Positions 7,952-17,427 are shown, numbered from the stretch's first letter. The stretch is 64,000 bases of DNA from Pelomonas sp. BJYL3 (GCF_027257975.1 NZ_JANZKX010000008.1:97995-161994); one strand, 5' to 3'. Numbers and translations are program-made. The notes: generated by a model from the letters alone, not told the origin.

Positions 7952-8686
7952 TCAGCGTTTCCTGAAGACCAGGTCCCAGACCCCGTGGCCCAGCTTCAGG
8001 CCGCGGTTCTCGAACTTGGTGAGGGGGCGGTAGGCCGGCTTCTCGGCATAGCCCTGGGCCGTGTTCTGCAGCTGCGGCTCGGCGCTGAGCACCTCCAGCA
8101 TCTGCTCGGCATAGGGCTGCCAGTCGGTGGCGCAGTGCAGGTAGCCACCAGGGGCGAGATGCTCGATGAGCTTGGCCACGAAAGGCGTCTGGATCAGGCG
8201 GCGCTTGTTGTGGCGCTTCTTGTGCCAGGGGTCGGGGAAGAAGATGTGGATGCCGGCCAGGCTGGACTTGGGCACCATCTGCTCCAGCACCTCGACGGCG
8301 TCGTGCTGGAAGATGCGGATGTTGGGGATGTCCTGCTCGCCGATCAGCTTCAGCAGCGCGCCCACGCCGGGCTCGTGCACCTCGCAGCCGATGAAGTCGT
8401 GGTCGGCCAGAGTCTGGGCGATCTGTGCGGTGGCGCCGCCCATGCCGAAGCCGATCTCCAGCACCACCGGCGCCTTGCGGCCAAAGACGGCCTCGTAGTT
8501 CAGCGGCGTGGCGGCCTGGAAGGGCAGCACATAGCGCGGGCCCAGCTCGGCCAGGGCCTTGATCTGGCCCGTGCCCATGCGGCCGGCGCGCACGACGAAG
8601 CTCTTGATGGCGCGGCGCGGCGCCTCGCCGTCGGCGGGCGTGGCGTCTTGGGTGTCGGGAGGCGTGAGGTCAGGCGGCGTGGTCAT
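7952..8686 (-). CDS. trmB: tRNA (guanine-N7-)-methyltransferase
   Basis: SAM-dependent enzyme that makes m7G46 in the tRNA variable loop. The Rossmann SAM-binding motif is [17 protein letters not shown], and the family signature [16 protein letters not shown] is intact, as is the C-terminal [19 protein letters not shown]. The 244-residue length is normal, with about 30 extra disordered Pro/Asp-rich N-terminal residues. It lies 61 bases downstream of deoA and 36 bases upstream of coaBC, so it may be read through from the nucleoside operon. Confidence 0.96.
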   Translation of the reverse strand: MTTPPDLTPPDTQDATPADGEAPRRAIKSFVVRAGRMGTGQIKALAELGPRYVLPFQAATPLNYEAVFGRKAPVVLEIGFGMGGATAQIAQTLADHDFIGCEVHEPGVGALLKLIGEQDIPNIRIFQHDAVEVLEQMVPKSSLAGIHIFFPDPWHKKRHNKRRLIQTPFVAKLIEHLAPGGYLHCATDWQPYAEQMLEVLSAEPQLQNTAQGYAEKPAYRPLTKFENRGLKLGHGVWDLVFRKR

Positions 8687-8747
8687 GGGAAATTCCGGGC
8701 GAAGGGCCGGGATTTTACCGGCGCCCTGCCCGTTCGCCGCAGCCTGC

Positions 8748-10064
8748 TCAGCCGATGACGTCCATCACGATGGGAGCGGCCGTGATCGCGGTGCCCGGAT
8801 CGGCCAGGCTCACCGCCGCCTGGTAGGCCGCGATCACGCGATCGGCCTGGGCCTGGTCGGCCGCATGCACGAGGGCCAGGGGCTCGCCCGCGGCCACCGC
8901 ATCGCCCACGTGGCGGACCGCGGAGAGGCCCACGCGGAAGTCGATGGCATCGCTGGCCACGCGGCGGCCGCCGCCCATCTCGACGATCAGCAGGCCGATG
9001 TCACGGGTCTTCATCGCCGAGATGACGCCGGCCCGCGGTGCCGCAATGGCCTGGATCACGGGAGCGGCCGGCAGGTAGGCCTGCGGGCGCTCCATCAGGT
9101 CGGCCGGGCCGCCCAGGGCCACGACCATCTGCGCGAACTTCTCGGCGGCGGCGCCGCTGTCCAGGGCCTGCTGCAGGCGGCGGCGGCCATCCGCGGTGTC
9201 AGCGGCGATGCCGCCCAGCACCAGCATCTCGGCCGCCAGCGCCAGGGTCACCTCATGCAGGCGCGACTCACGGCGATCGCCCTTCAGGTAGGCGATGGTC
9301 TCGGCGATCTCCAGCGCATTGCCCACCTCGTCACCCAGGACCTCGTTCATGTCGGTGATCAGGGCGCGGGTCTTGAGGCCGGCGCCGCCGGCCACGGCCA
9401 CGATGCTCTCGGCCAGCTCACGGGCAAATTCGGGCGTGCTGGCGAAGGCGCCGTTGCCGCACTTGATGTCCATGGACAGGCCCTGCAGGCCCGCCGCCAG
9501 CTTCTTGGACAGGATGGAGGCGGTGATCAGGGGCACGCTCTCCACGGTCGCGGTGACGTCCCGCGTGGCGTAGAAGCGCTTGTCGGCGGGGGCCAGGTCG
9601 CCCGTCTGGCCGATGATGGCACAGCCCAGCTCGCGCACGATGCGGTCGAAGCGGGCCGGGTCCGGCGTGGTCGTGTAGCCGGGGATGGCCTCCAGCTTGT
9701 CCACCGTGCCGCCGGTGTGGCCCAGGCCGCGGCCGGCGATCATGGGCACATAGCCGCCGCAGGCCGCGACCATGGGGGCGAGCATGAGGCTGACCTTGTC
9801 ACCCACACCGCCGCTGGAGTGCTTGTCCAGCACGGGGCCCGGCATGTCGGGCCACTGCATCACGCGGCCGGAATGCATCATGGCGCGGGTCAGGTGCACG
9901 GCCTCCTCGCGGCCCATGCCGCGCAGGAACACGGCCATGCCCAGCGCGGCCACCTGGCCCTCGCTCCAGCTGCCATCGGTGAGGCCCTTCACGAAGGACT
10001 GGATCTGGGCCTCGGAGAGGGCCTGGCCGTCGCGCTTGGCGCGGATGATTTCTTGGGCGAGCAT
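8748..10064 (-). CDS. deoA: Thymidine phosphorylase
   Basis: Cleaves thymidine or deoxyuridine with phosphate to base and 2-deoxyribose-1-phosphate. The 438 residues match the family. Phosphate-binding [13 protein letters not shown] and the signature [20 protein letters not shown] are present, as is [20 protein letters not shown]. It is the last gene of the nucleoside operon, 4 bases after deoC. The deoxyribose-1-phosphate it makes needs isomerisation by a phosphopentomutase, not present in the window, before DeoC can use it. Confidence 0.97.
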   Translation of the reverse strand: MLAQEIIRAKRDGQALSEAQIQSFVKGLTDGSWSEGQVAALGMAVFLRGMGREEAVHLTRAMMHSGRVMQWPDMPGPVLDKHSSGGVGDKVSLMLAPMVAACGGYVPMIAGRGLGHTGGTVDKLEAIPGYTTTPDPARFDRIVRELGCAIIGQTGDLAPADKRFYATRDVTATVESVPLITASILSKKLAAGLQGLSMDIKCGNGAFASTPEFARELAESIVAVAGGAGLKTRALITDMNEVLGDEVGNALEIAETIAYLKGDRRESRLHEVTLALAAEMLVLGGIAADTADGRRRLQQALDSGAAAEKFAQMVVALGGPADLMERPQAYLPAAPVIQAIAAPRAGVISAMKTRDIGLLIVEMGGGRRVASDAIDFRVGLSAVRHVGDAVAAGEPLALVHAADQAQADRVIAAYQAAVSLADPGTAITAAPIVMDVIG

Positions 10065-10068
10065 GGCT

Positions 10069-10848
10069 TCAGTAGACGGAGGTGACGGCCTGCGAGGCCT
10101 GGCCGGACAGCACGGACTCGATGTCCTTCAGCAGACCGCTGGCGCCGAAGCGGAAGCGGCGCGCCTGCAGGGACTCAGCACCCAGCACGTCGGCGGCCAG
10201 TTGCAGATAGCCCTGGGCATCGGCCACGGAGCGGATGCCGCCCGAGGCCTTGAACCCGGCCGAGGCCATGCCCGAGGCGGCGATCTCGCGCAGCATCACG
10301 CGGGCGGCTTCGGGCGTGGCGGAGACGGGCGTCTTGCCCGTGCTGGTCTTGACGAAGTCGGCCCCCGCGGCGAGCGAGAGGCGCGTGGCCTCGGCAATCA
10401 GCTCGGGCTCGGCCAGCTCGCCGGACTCGATGATGACCTTGAGTGTCAGCGGCCGGCTGGCATGGCGCACTTCGGCCAGGAACTCCTCGACCTCGCTGCG
10501 CTGGCCGGCCTGCAGGGCCCGCCAGGGCAGCACCACGTCGACCTCGTCGCCACCGGCTTGCGCGATGGTCTCGATGTCGGCAATGGCGCGGGCCACATCC
10601 AGCGCGCCTTCGGGGAAGTCGGCCACGGCGGCGACCTTGATCTCGGGCGGCAGCATCGAGCGCGCCTGCGACACGAAGCGCGGCCACACGCACACCGCGG
10701 CCACGGGGCCGAAGGCGGTCTGCGCGCGCTCGCACAGCGCGGTGACGTCAGCGGCGGTGTCGGCGTCGTTGAGGCTGGTCAGATCCAGGCACTGCAGGGC
10801 CAGGCGTGCGGCCTGGAGCAGGTCCAGGCGGTCAGTGTTTGTTGTCAT
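10069..10848 (-). CDS. deoC: Deoxyribose-phosphate aldolase
   Basis: Class I aldolase that splits 2-deoxyribose-5-phosphate into acetaldehyde and glyceraldehyde-3-phosphate, feeding nucleoside sugar into glycolysis. The Schiff-base lysine is in ADFVKTSTGKTPVSATPEA. The second catalytic lysine is in GFKASGGIRS. The 259-residue length suits the E. coli type. GGAG sits 6 bases before the ATG. The gene lies between the purine nucleoside phosphorylase gene (41-base gap) and deoA (4-base gap). Confidence 0.96.
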   Translation of the reverse strand: MTTNTDRLDLLQAARLALQCLDLTSLNDADTAADVTALCERAQTAFGPVAAVCVWPRFVSQARSMLPPEIKVAAVADFPEGALDVARAIADIETIAQAGGDEVDVVLPWRALQAGQRSEVEEFLAEVRHASRPLTLKVIIESGELAEPELIAEATRLSLAAGADFVKTSTGKTPVSATPEAARVMLREIAASGMASAGFKASGGIRSVADAQGYLQLAADVLGAESLQARRFRFGASGLLKDIESVLSGQASQAVTSVY

Positions 10849-10889
10849 GCGGTTCTCCCTGGGCGACGCCAGGCCGCCCTTTGTGTGGC

Positions 10890-11735
10890 TCAGCCCTTGA
10901 GCGAGTCAAGGTCGGCCATGCCGGCGATGACCTGGGCCAGGTAGGCTGCGGCGCGCGCGCCGGAGGCCTGGGCCTGCTGCAGGGTCAGGGCGTGGGTCAG
11001 GGCCTCGTCGGACAGGCCGGCGGCCATATTGGTCATCAGGGCCAGGCCCATGACGCGCAGGCCGGCGTGGCGGGCCAGGATGGTCTCGGGCACGGTGCTC
11101 ATGCCCACGGCGTCGGCGCCCCAGGCGGCGAACATGCGGATCTCGGCCGGGGTCTCGAACTGCGGGCCCAGGGCCCAGCAGTAGACGCCTTCGCCCACGA
11201 TGAGGTTCTCGGCCTTGGCCACGGCCTTGGCGTGCTGGCGCAGCTCGGCGTCATAGGCAGCACTCATGTCCACGAAGCGCTCGCTGCCGGGCTCGCCGAC
11301 GATGGGCGAGCGCTGCGGGGCGTTGATGTGGTCCGAGATCAGCATCAGGCTGCCCGGCTGCATGTGAGGGCGCAGCGAGCCCGAGGCATTGGTCTGCACC
11401 AGCACCTTGACGCCCCAGGCCTTGAGGCTGCGCAGCGCGCCGGCCATGCCGGTGCAGTCGTCGCTCTCATAGGTGTGGGCGCGGCCGCGCAGCATGACCA
11501 CGCGCTGCTCGCCCATGGTGCCGACGACGACCTCGTTCACATGCCCCTCGACCTTGGGCTGCGGGAAGGCCGGCAGCTCGGCATAGGACAGGTGCTGGGC
11601 GCCCTGCACCTGGTCCACGGCGCCGGCCCAGCCGGAGCCCAGCACCACGGCCACGGCGGGCGCGGCACCGAATTGCGCCTGCAGCCTGGCCACGCTGGCG
11701 TCGATCTTGGGATTGAGGGTGTTGCGGTCGATCAT
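10890..11735 (-). CDS. Purine nucleoside phosphorylase, trimeric type
   Basis: Phosphorolysis of purine (deoxy)nucleosides to base and (deoxy)ribose-1-phosphate. The 281 residues carry the family II PNP signatures: VVLGSGWAGAV for phosphate, GRAHTYES, VQTNASGSLRPHMQPGSLML, and GPQFETPAEIRMF with the purine-binding glutamate. This is the PunA/XapA group; which purines are preferred cannot be told. ATG 11735 is chosen because GGAGAACG lies just upstream; the frame itself extends far into cdd and must be trimmed. It sits 32 bases after cdd. Confidence 0.94.
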   Translation of the reverse strand: MIDRNTLNPKIDASVARLQAQFGAAPAVAVVLGSGWAGAVDQVQGAQHLSYAELPAFPQPKVEGHVNEVVVGTMGEQRVVMLRGRAHTYESDDCTGMAGALRSLKAWGVKVLVQTNASGSLRPHMQPGSLMLISDHINAPQRSPIVGEPGSERFVDMSAAYDAELRQHAKAVAKAENLIVGEGVYCWALGPQFETPAEIRMFAAWGADAVGMSTVPETILARHAGLRVMGLALMTNMAAGLSDEALTHALTLQQAQASGARAAAYLAQVIAGMADLDSLKG

Positions 11736-11767
11736 GTTCGTTCTCCGTGTTCTCTTGGGTCGGACGT

Positions 11768-12184
11768 TCAGAAGCGCAGGTGGCCTGGTCCGAAACTCGC
11801 CGGCAGCAGCTGCTCCAGCGTCCAGTGGGCTTGAATGCCCGCCGGGTCCGCGGCGATCACGAGCAGATCGCCGCTGTTGAATTCGCGCAGCTTCTGTCGG
11901 CAGCCGCCGCAGGGCGTGATGACCTCGGGGCCGGGGCCCATCACCAGCACCGCGCGGGCCTGGCGGCCACCGGCCATGACCATGGCGCCCAGGGCGGTGG
12001 TCTCGGCGCACCAGCCTTGCGGGTAGGCAGCGTTCTCGATGTTGCAGCCGGCGTGCACGCGGCCCTGCTCGTCGAGCACCGCGGCGCCTACCGCGTACCT
12101 CGAGTAGGGCGCGTGCGAATGGCTGCGGGCGCTGGCCGCGGCGGCCAGCAGCTGCTGCAGCAACGCGTCATTCAGGGGCGGCAT
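11768..12184 (-). CDS. cdd: Cytidine deaminase
   Basis: Zinc hydrolase that converts cytidine and deoxycytidine to uridine and deoxyuridine. Zinc ligands and the catalytic glutamate are visible: WCAETTA (Cys and Glu) and PCGGCRQ (two Cys). The substrate motif is AGCNIENAAYP. From the ATG at 12184 the protein has 138 residues, close to homotetrameric Cdd. GAGGG lies just upstream of this ATG and the permease stop is 10 bases away. An upstream ATG at 12211 would overlap the permease gene and lacks a ribosome-binding site. Confidence 0.94.
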   Translation of the reverse strand: MPPLNDALLQQLLAAAASARSHSHAPYSRYAVGAAVLDEQGRVHAGCNIENAAYPQGWCAETTALGAMVMAGGRQARAVLVMGPGPEVITPCGGCRQKLREFNSGDLLVIAADPAGIQAHWTLEQLLPASFGPGHLRF

Positions 12185-12194
12185 GGCAGGTCCC

Positions 12195-13160
12195 TCAGCG
12201 TTCTTTGACATAGGGCCGGCCCAGGGCCTTGGGCGCCAGGGCCTGGCCGATGAAGCCGGCCAGCAGGATGACGGTCAGCAGATAGGGCAAGGCCTGGATG
12301 GCCTGCACCGGCACCTCGCCGATGCCCGGCAGCTTCACGCCCTGCAGGCGGATGGCGACAGCATCGAGGAAACCGAACAGCAGGCAAGCTGCCGCGGTGG
12401 GCAGGGGCTTCCACTTGCCGAAGATCATCGCGGCCAGGGCGATGTAGCCGCGGCCGGCGGTCATGTTGGGGGCGAAGGAGGCGTTCTGGGCCAGGGTCAG
12501 GTAGGCGCCCGCCAGGCCGCACAGCAGACCGTTGAGCACCAGGGCGCCGTAGCGCAGGCTCTTCACCGAGACGCCAGCGGCCTCCACCATGGCAGGGTTC
12601 TCGCCCACCGCGCGCAGGCGCAGGCCCGGGCGGGTGCGCTCGAGGAAATACCAGACGGCGAAGACCAGCGCGAAGGCCGTGTAGACCAGGCCGTTGTGGC
12701 TCAGCAGGCCATGGCCCAGGACCGAGGCGAACCACTGCCCTTCCACCGGCTCGGCAAGACCTGGCACCAGGCCGTGCAGGCGCACCTCGGGCGAGACCGG
12801 CGGTGTCTGCCCGCCCTGCGCGAACCAGGCGATGCCCAGCACCACGGTCAGGCCGGCCGAGACCATGTTGATGGCCACGCCCGACACCACCTGGTCACCC
12901 CGGTGGCTGACACAGGCGAAGCCGTGCACCAGGGACCAGACGCAGGCCACCAGCAACGCCGCGGCGATGGCCAGCGTCGTGGAACCGCTCAGGGCGCCCA
13001 CCGCGGCCGCGGCAAAGGCAGCCGACAGCATCTTGCCCTCCAGGCCCAGGTCCACCACGCCGGAGCGCTCGGACAGCAGGCCCGCCAGCGCGCCCAGCAG
13101 CAGCGGCGTGGTGACACGCAGGGTGGAGGCGATCACCGATCCGATCAGCACCTCATCCAT
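12195..13160 (-). CDS. Nucleoside ABC transporter permease (second)
   Basis: Inner-membrane permease of the BPD_transp_2 family, 321 residues, with about eight to ten hydrophobic segments and the coupling stretch LRLRAVGENPAMVEAAG. It pairs with the larger permease encoded just upstream (8-base overlap). The closest functional models are the B. subtilis NupPQ and Streptococcus BmpCD-type nucleoside uptake systems. It is followed after 10 bases by cdd, tying transport directly to catabolism. Confidence 0.92.
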   Translation of the reverse strand: MDEVLIGSVIASTLRVTTPLLLGALAGLLSERSGVVDLGLEGKMLSAAFAAAAVGALSGSTTLAIAAALLVACVWSLVHGFACVSHRGDQVVSGVAINMVSAGLTVVLGIAWFAQGGQTPPVSPEVRLHGLVPGLAEPVEGQWFASVLGHGLLSHNGLVYTAFALVFAVWYFLERTRPGLRLRAVGENPAMVEAAGVSVKSLRYGALVLNGLLCGLAGAYLTLAQNASFAPNMTAGRGYIALAAMIFGKWKPLPTAAACLLFGFLDAVAIRLQGVKLPGIGEVPVQAIQALPYLLTVILLAGFIGQALAPKALGRPYVKER

Positions 13161-14271
13161 TCTTGACCTCCTTGCGCTTGAAGGCGGCGTACAGCTTCGC
13201 GAACATCGGCGCCGACACCATGGCCATCGCCCCAGCGAAGAGCACGATCAGGCCCTGCACCGTCACCACCATCTCGCGGGAGAAGCCGGGCACCTCGAAG
13301 GACACCTCGACGCCGCCCTGGTACAGCACGCCGAACAGCAGCGAGGCCATCACGATGCCCACCGGGTGGTTGCGCCCCATCAGAGACACGGCGATGCCGG
13401 TGAAGCCGGCACCGGCCACGAAGTCCAGGGTCAGCTTGCCCTGCACGCCGGAGATCTCGTTGACCGCCATCAGCCCGGCCAGCGCGCCGGAGACACCCAT
13501 GGCCACCAGCACCTGCAGGCGCGGGCGGATGCCGGCGTAGTGCGCGGCCTCGGGCGCCGAACCCACGGCGCGCAGGCGGTAGCCGGCGCGGCTCTTCCAC
13601 AGGAACCACCAGACGAAGACGCAGGCCAGCAGGGCCAGCAGCAGGCTCAGGTTCAGCGGCGAGGACGGCCACTCCAGGCCCAGCTTCTCGGCCAGGGCAT
13701 GCAGGGCGGGCATGCGGGCGCTCTCGGCGAACTCCTGGCTCTCGGGCGACATGGAGCCCGCCGGGCGCAGCCAGTTGACCAGCAGGTACACGTTCAGGCT
13801 GGCCGCCAGGAAGTTGAACATGATGGTCGTGATCACGATGTGGCTGCCGCGCCAGGCCTGCAAATAGGCCGGCACCGCCGCCCAGGCCGCACCGAACAGC
13901 GCCGCCGCCAGCACCAGCAGGGGCAGCATCACCACGGCCGGCAGCTTGGGCGAGAGCCACAGCGCCAGCAGCGCGACGCCCAGGCCGCCGAAGGTGGCCT
14001 GCCCTTCCCCGCCGATGTTGAAGAGCCCGCCGTGGAAGGCCACGGCCACGGCCAGGCCGGTGAAGATGAAGGTGGTGGTGTAGTACAGCGTGTAGCCCAG
14101 GCCGCGGCCGCTGCCCAGGGCACCCTCGACCAGCACGGAGAAGGTCTGCACCGGGCTCTGGTGGATGGCCAGCACCACGAGGGCGGCCACGCCCAGCGCG
14201 ACCACGAGGTTCCACAGGGGCAGCAGCACCAGGTCCATCCAGCGCGGCAGGGTCAACGATTGCGCGCTCAT
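13153..14271 (-). CDS. Nucleoside ABC transporter permease (first)
   Basis: BPD_transp_2 family permease of 372 residues with multiple membrane helices, the conserved FNIGGEGQATFGGLG segment, and the coupling motif YRLRAVGSAPEAAHYAG. It overlaps the ATPase gene by 4 bases and the second permease by 8, so the three are translationally coupled. The N-terminus is longer than in the partner, as is usual for the YufP/NupP member of the pair. Confidence 0.92.
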   Translation of the reverse strand: MSAQSLTLPRWMDLVLLPLWNLVVALGVAALVVLAIHQSPVQTFSVLVEGALGSGRGLGYTLYYTTTFIFTGLAVAVAFHGGLFNIGGEGQATFGGLGVALLALWLSPKLPAVVMLPLLVLAAALFGAAWAAVPAYLQAWRGSHIVITTIMFNFLAASLNVYLLVNWLRPAGSMSPESQEFAESARMPALHALAEKLGLEWPSSPLNLSLLLALLACVFVWWFLWKSRAGYRLRAVGSAPEAAHYAGIRPRLQVLVAMGVSGALAGLMAVNEISGVQGKLTLDFVAGAGFTGIAVSLMGRNHPVGIVMASLLFGVLYQGGVEVSFEVPGFSREMVVTVQGLIVLFAGAMAMVSAPMFAKLYAAFKRKEVKNG

Positions 14272-15830
14272 GCCTGCGCCTCCTCGGGCTGGGCCGTCAT
14301 CAGCAGGCCCAGGGTCTTTTCATTGCAGTCGGCGATGGCCAGCTCGCCGGTCACGCGGCCGGCGTTCATCACCACCACGCGGTCGGCCAGGGCCAGGATC
14401 TCGTCCAGCTCGCTGGAGACCAGCAGCACCGCGCAACCCTCGTCACGCAGCCGGCGCAGCTGGCCATGGATGAACTCGATGGCGCCGATGTCCACGCCAC
14501 GCGTGGGCTGCCCCACCAGCAGCACTGCGGGCTTCTGGGCGATCTCGCGGGCCAGGATCAGCTTCTGCTGATTGCCACCGGAGAACTTGCTCGACCCCAG
14601 CAGCGGGTCGCGGGGGCGCACGTCAAAACGCTCCATGAACTCCGCGGCCTGCGTCTTCATGTGGGCCTGGTCCATCGAGAGGCCCAGGGGCCCGGCGCGG
14701 TACTGGGCCTGCTCGTGGTAGCCCAGGGCCGCGGTTTCCCAGGCCGGGAAGCTCATCACCATGCCGCACAGGTGCCGGTCCTCGGGCACGTGCGCGAGGC
14801 GCAGCGTGCGGGCCTGCGAGGGCGTCATCCAGGCGCCAGGCTCGAAGGTCTGGCCGGCCACCGTCAGCTGCCCGGCCGAGGGCGCCTGCATGCCCGACAG
14901 CAGGGCCAGCAGCTCGCTCTGGCCATTGCCCGACACGCCGGCCACGCCGACGATCTCGCCCGCCTTCAGGTCCAGGTCCACGCCCTTGAGCGTCTGCACG
15001 CCCTGCTCGTTGCGCAGCGCGAGACCGCGGGCCTGCAGGCGCAGCTCGCCGGCCCTGGCGCCCTCGCCTTCCTTGCGGCCTAGGCTGACCTTGCGGCCCA
15101 CCATGGACTCGGCCAGGTCCTCGGGATTCGTCTCGGCGATGGCCACGGTCTTGACCACCTGGCCGGCGCGCATCACGGTGACGGCATCGCACAGGGCCAT
15201 CACCTCCTTGAGCTTGTGGGTGATCAGCAGGATGGTCGTGCCCATGGCGCGGAGCTGGCGCAGGGTCACGAAAAGCTGCTCGGTCTCCTGGGGCGTCAGC
15301 ACCGCGGTGGGCTCGTCCAGGATCAGGAGGCGGGCGCCGCGGTACAGGGCCTTGAGGATCTCCAGGCGCTGCAACTCGCCCACGGGCAGGTCGCCCACGA
15401 GGGCGTCCAGGCGCACCTGCAGGCCGGTCTCGCGCATCAGCGCTTCCAGCTTCGCGCGGGCCGCCTTCTTGGCGCCACCGAGGAAGAAGCCGCCCTCGGC
15501 GCCCAGCATGACGTTGTCCAGGCAGCTGAGGGTCTCGACCAGCATGAAGTGCTGGTGGACCATGCCGATGCCCTGGGCGATGGCGACCTGCGAATCGGGG
15601 ATCTGGACGCGCTGGCCCTGGATCTCGATGTGCCCCTCATCAGCCTGGTAGTAGCCGTAGAGGATGGCCATCAGCGTGGACTTGCCGGCGCCGTTCTCGC
15701 CGACGATGCCGTGGACCGTGCCCGCGGCAACGCTGATGCTCACGCCGCGGTTGGCCTGCACGGCGCCGAAGCGCTTGGAGATCTCGCAGAGGCGGACCGC
15801 CGGCTGGGCGGTGCTCATCGGAGCTGTCAT
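14268..15830 (-). CDS. Nucleoside ABC transporter ATP-binding protein (two nucleotide-binding domains)
   Basis: A 520-residue fused ATPase as in sugar/nucleoside importers. Domain 1 has Walker A GENGAGKST and Walker B LLILDEPTAVLTPQE. The first signature is degenerate (DLPVGELQRLEI), as is usual in this family. Domain 2 has a degenerate Walker A (GVSGNGQSELL) and a canonical signature FSGGNQQKLILARE. It energises the two permeases encoded downstream. A second in-frame ATG four codons later is possible. A 100-base gap with a hairpin separates it from the binding-protein gene, fitting higher expression of the latter. Confidence 0.95.
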   Translation of the reverse strand: MTAPMSTAQPAVRLCEISKRFGAVQANRGVSISVAAGTVHGIVGENGAGKSTLMAILYGYYQADEGHIEIQGQRVQIPDSQVAIAQGIGMVHQHFMLVETLSCLDNVMLGAEGGFFLGGAKKAARAKLEALMRETGLQVRLDALVGDLPVGELQRLEILKALYRGARLLILDEPTAVLTPQETEQLFVTLRQLRAMGTTILLITHKLKEVMALCDAVTVMRAGQVVKTVAIAETNPEDLAESMVGRKVSLGRKEGEGARAGELRLQARGLALRNEQGVQTLKGVDLDLKAGEIVGVAGVSGNGQSELLALLSGMQAPSAGQLTVAGQTFEPGAWMTPSQARTLRLAHVPEDRHLCGMVMSFPAWETAALGYHEQAQYRAGPLGLSMDQAHMKTQAAEFMERFDVRPRDPLLGSSKFSGGNQQKLILAREIAQKPAVLLVGQPTRGVDIGAIEFIHGQLRRLRDEGCAVLLVSSELDEILALADRVVVMNAGRVTGELAIADCNEKTLGLLMTAQPEEAQA

Positions 15831-15844
15831 GGGTGGATGGGGAT

Positions 15845-15918
15845 GGGGCGCTGGGAGGGCGCCACACCGGACGCCCCGCGATTTCCGGACGGCAGGCCCG
15901 ACCGGGGTCAGGTCTTGC
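15845..15918 (-). promoter_or_regulatory. Intercistronic hairpin plus REP-like motif between binding-protein and ATPase genes
   Basis: Arms GGGGCG (15845-15850) and CGCCCC (15872-15877) can pair, and GGGGTCAGGTCTTGC at 15904-15918 is an exact copy of the REP-like core. Hairpins at this place in binding-protein-dependent transporters commonly protect the first cistron's mRNA or reduce read-through. That role is inferred here. Confidence 0.4.
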
Positions 15919-15930
15919 CGCGGGGGCTCG

Positions 15931-16914
15931 TCAGTATTTGCAGGCGTTGTCCGCCATGTAGTCGGCGACCTTGATCTTGCCGGCGATGATGTCGGCCTTG
16001 TAGGCCTCGACCTTGGCCTTGACTTGCGGGCTGATCAGCTTGGCATTGTGCTGGTCGACGGCGTACTCGACACCGTTCTCGGCCAGACCCAGGATCTTGA
16101 TGCCGGGCTGCCATTCCTTCAGCACGTTGTAGACGGCCACGTCCACGCGCTTGACCATGGAGCTGAGCATGGTACCGGGCTGCAGGTGGTTCTGGTTGCT
16201 GTCCACGCCGATGGCCAGCTTGCCGGCGTCCTTGGCGGCCTGATAGACGCCCACGCCGGTACCGCCGGCGGCCGCGAAGACCACGTCCACGCCCTTGGCG
16301 AACTGCGCCTTGGCCAGCTCACCGCCGCGGGTCGGGTCGTTCCAGGCGGTGGCCGTGGTGCCCGTCATGTTGGCCTGCACGTCGATCTTGGGATTGGCCG
16401 CCTTGGCGCCCTGCTCGTAGCCGCACTGGAACTTGCGGATCAGGGGGATGTCCATGCCGCCCACGAAGCCCACCTTGCCGGACTTGCTGGTCAGCGCGGC
16501 CAGCGCGCCGATCAGGAAGCTGCCCTCGTGCTCCTTGAAGACGACGGCCTGCACATTGGGCATGTTGACCTTCTCGTCGATGATGACGAACTTGGTCTTG
16601 GGGAAGTCCTTGGCCACCTGCTGCAGGGCCGAGGCCTGGGCAAAGCCCACCGAGATGATGGGGCTGGCACCGCGCTCGGCCATGCGGCGGATGGCCTGGG
16701 CGCGCTGGGTGTCGTTGCTGATCTCGAACTCGAGGTAGTTCTTGCCGGTCTCGGCCTTCCAGCGCTCGACGCCGCGGTAGGCAGCCTCGTTGAAGCTCTT
16801 GTCGAACTTGCCCCCCATGTCAAAGATGACGGCCGGCTGCTGGGCCTGCGCGGTGGTGGCGGCCAGGGTCAGCGCGGCAAGGGCCGTCGCGGCAAGAGTG
16901 TGCAAGGTCTTCAT
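15931..16914 (-). CDS. BMP family nucleoside-binding protein of ABC importer
   Basis: Periplasmic substrate-binding protein of the BMP/PnrA family, which in characterised members binds purine or pyrimidine nucleosides. From the ATG at 16914 there is a Sec signal peptide (KTLHTLAATALAALTLAATT, cleavage after AQA). There is no lipobox cysteine, so it is soluble. The family N-terminus VIFDMGGKFDKSFNEAAYRG and the ligand regions FVGGMDIPLIRKFQ and FAAAGGTGVGVYQAA are clear. First gene of the operon, which supports a nucleoside rather than lipoprotein-antigen annotation. Confidence 0.93.
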   Translation of the reverse strand: MKTLHTLAATALAALTLAATTAQAQQPAVIFDMGGKFDKSFNEAAYRGVERWKAETGKNYLEFEISNDTQRAQAIRRMAERGASPIISVGFAQASALQQVAKDFPKTKFVIIDEKVNMPNVQAVVFKEHEGSFLIGALAALTSKSGKVGFVGGMDIPLIRKFQCGYEQGAKAANPKIDVQANMTGTTATAWNDPTRGGELAKAQFAKGVDVVFAAAGGTGVGVYQAAKDAGKLAIGVDSNQNHLQPGTMLSSMVKRVDVAVYNVLKEWQPGIKILGLAENGVEYAVDQHNAKLISPQVKAKVEAYKADIIAGKIKVADYMADNACKY

Positions 16915-17067
16915 GGTGGGCAATTCCATCTCGACAGAACAGACAACGGACGAACAAGGGATGTGGCGGACGACCCGCCGGCAGATCCACCCGCAGATCC
17001 GACGGGACTCTCCCGGAAGATCGCCTGACGAACCCGCCCGGCGCCACCACTGCGGCAACGCCAGCGC

Positions 17068-17117
17068 ATTCTAGAAAGCGGGAGTGTATCGGCGAATGAG
17101 GAAAACGCTAAACGTTT
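17068..17117 (-). promoter_or_regulatory. Candidate promoter and LacI-type operator of the nucleoside operon
   Basis: On the minus strand TAGAAT (17068-17073) has TTCGCC 17 bases upstream. A second box TACACT lies about 18 bases further upstream. AAACGTTT at 17110-17117, inside CGCTAAACGTTTGCG, has the centre expected for LacI/PurR/CytR-type sites. A nucleoside-responsive LacI-family repressor would fit, but none is encoded in the window. Boxes are seen; activity is inferred. Confidence 0.35.
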
Positions 17118-17361
17118 GCGCGCCCGTTTCCTCTGGGGCTTGAGCCACACGCCGGGGCACCCCCGCGGCCGCGGCGGAACCGCCCTGCGCACCGCCCTGG
17201 CTACCGCTGCCGTCACGACCACGGGCCCTGCGGCGGCGGGTGTCGAACCGCCGGGGCACGGGAGCGCCGGAGCGCTTCCCGGGGCGCCCTCCCCCGGTCT
17301 GGAGCCAGCCCTCTACAAAAATTCACGCGCCAGTCTTGCGCTGGCTCAAGCCTTGATCACT
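17118..17361. other. Intergenic region between nucleoside operon and feo genes
   Basis: A GC-rich stretch between the two divergent transcription units. An open frame crosses it towards feoA, but its composition is Pro/Arg/Ala-rich and it lacks a ribosome-binding site. I see no gene here beyond the promoter elements listed on either side. Confidence 0.4.
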
Positions 17362-17387
17362 AAATGCGATTCTTTCTCATTTAGAAT
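17362..17387 (+). promoter_or_regulatory. Fur box overlapping feoA promoter
   Basis: The AT-rich patch holds ATGCGA (17364-17369) and TCTCAT (17375-17380) as imperfect inverted arms, similar to the Fur consensus of alternating ATGATAATCAT units. It runs into a good -10 box, TAGAAT (17382-17387), 40 bases before the feoA start. Fur repression of feoAB under iron sufficiency is well established in Proteobacteria. Confidence 0.6.
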
Positions 17388-17427
17388 GCCATCATCCTCT
17401 TCCAGAGCCTCGCTCCCGGCAGACACC

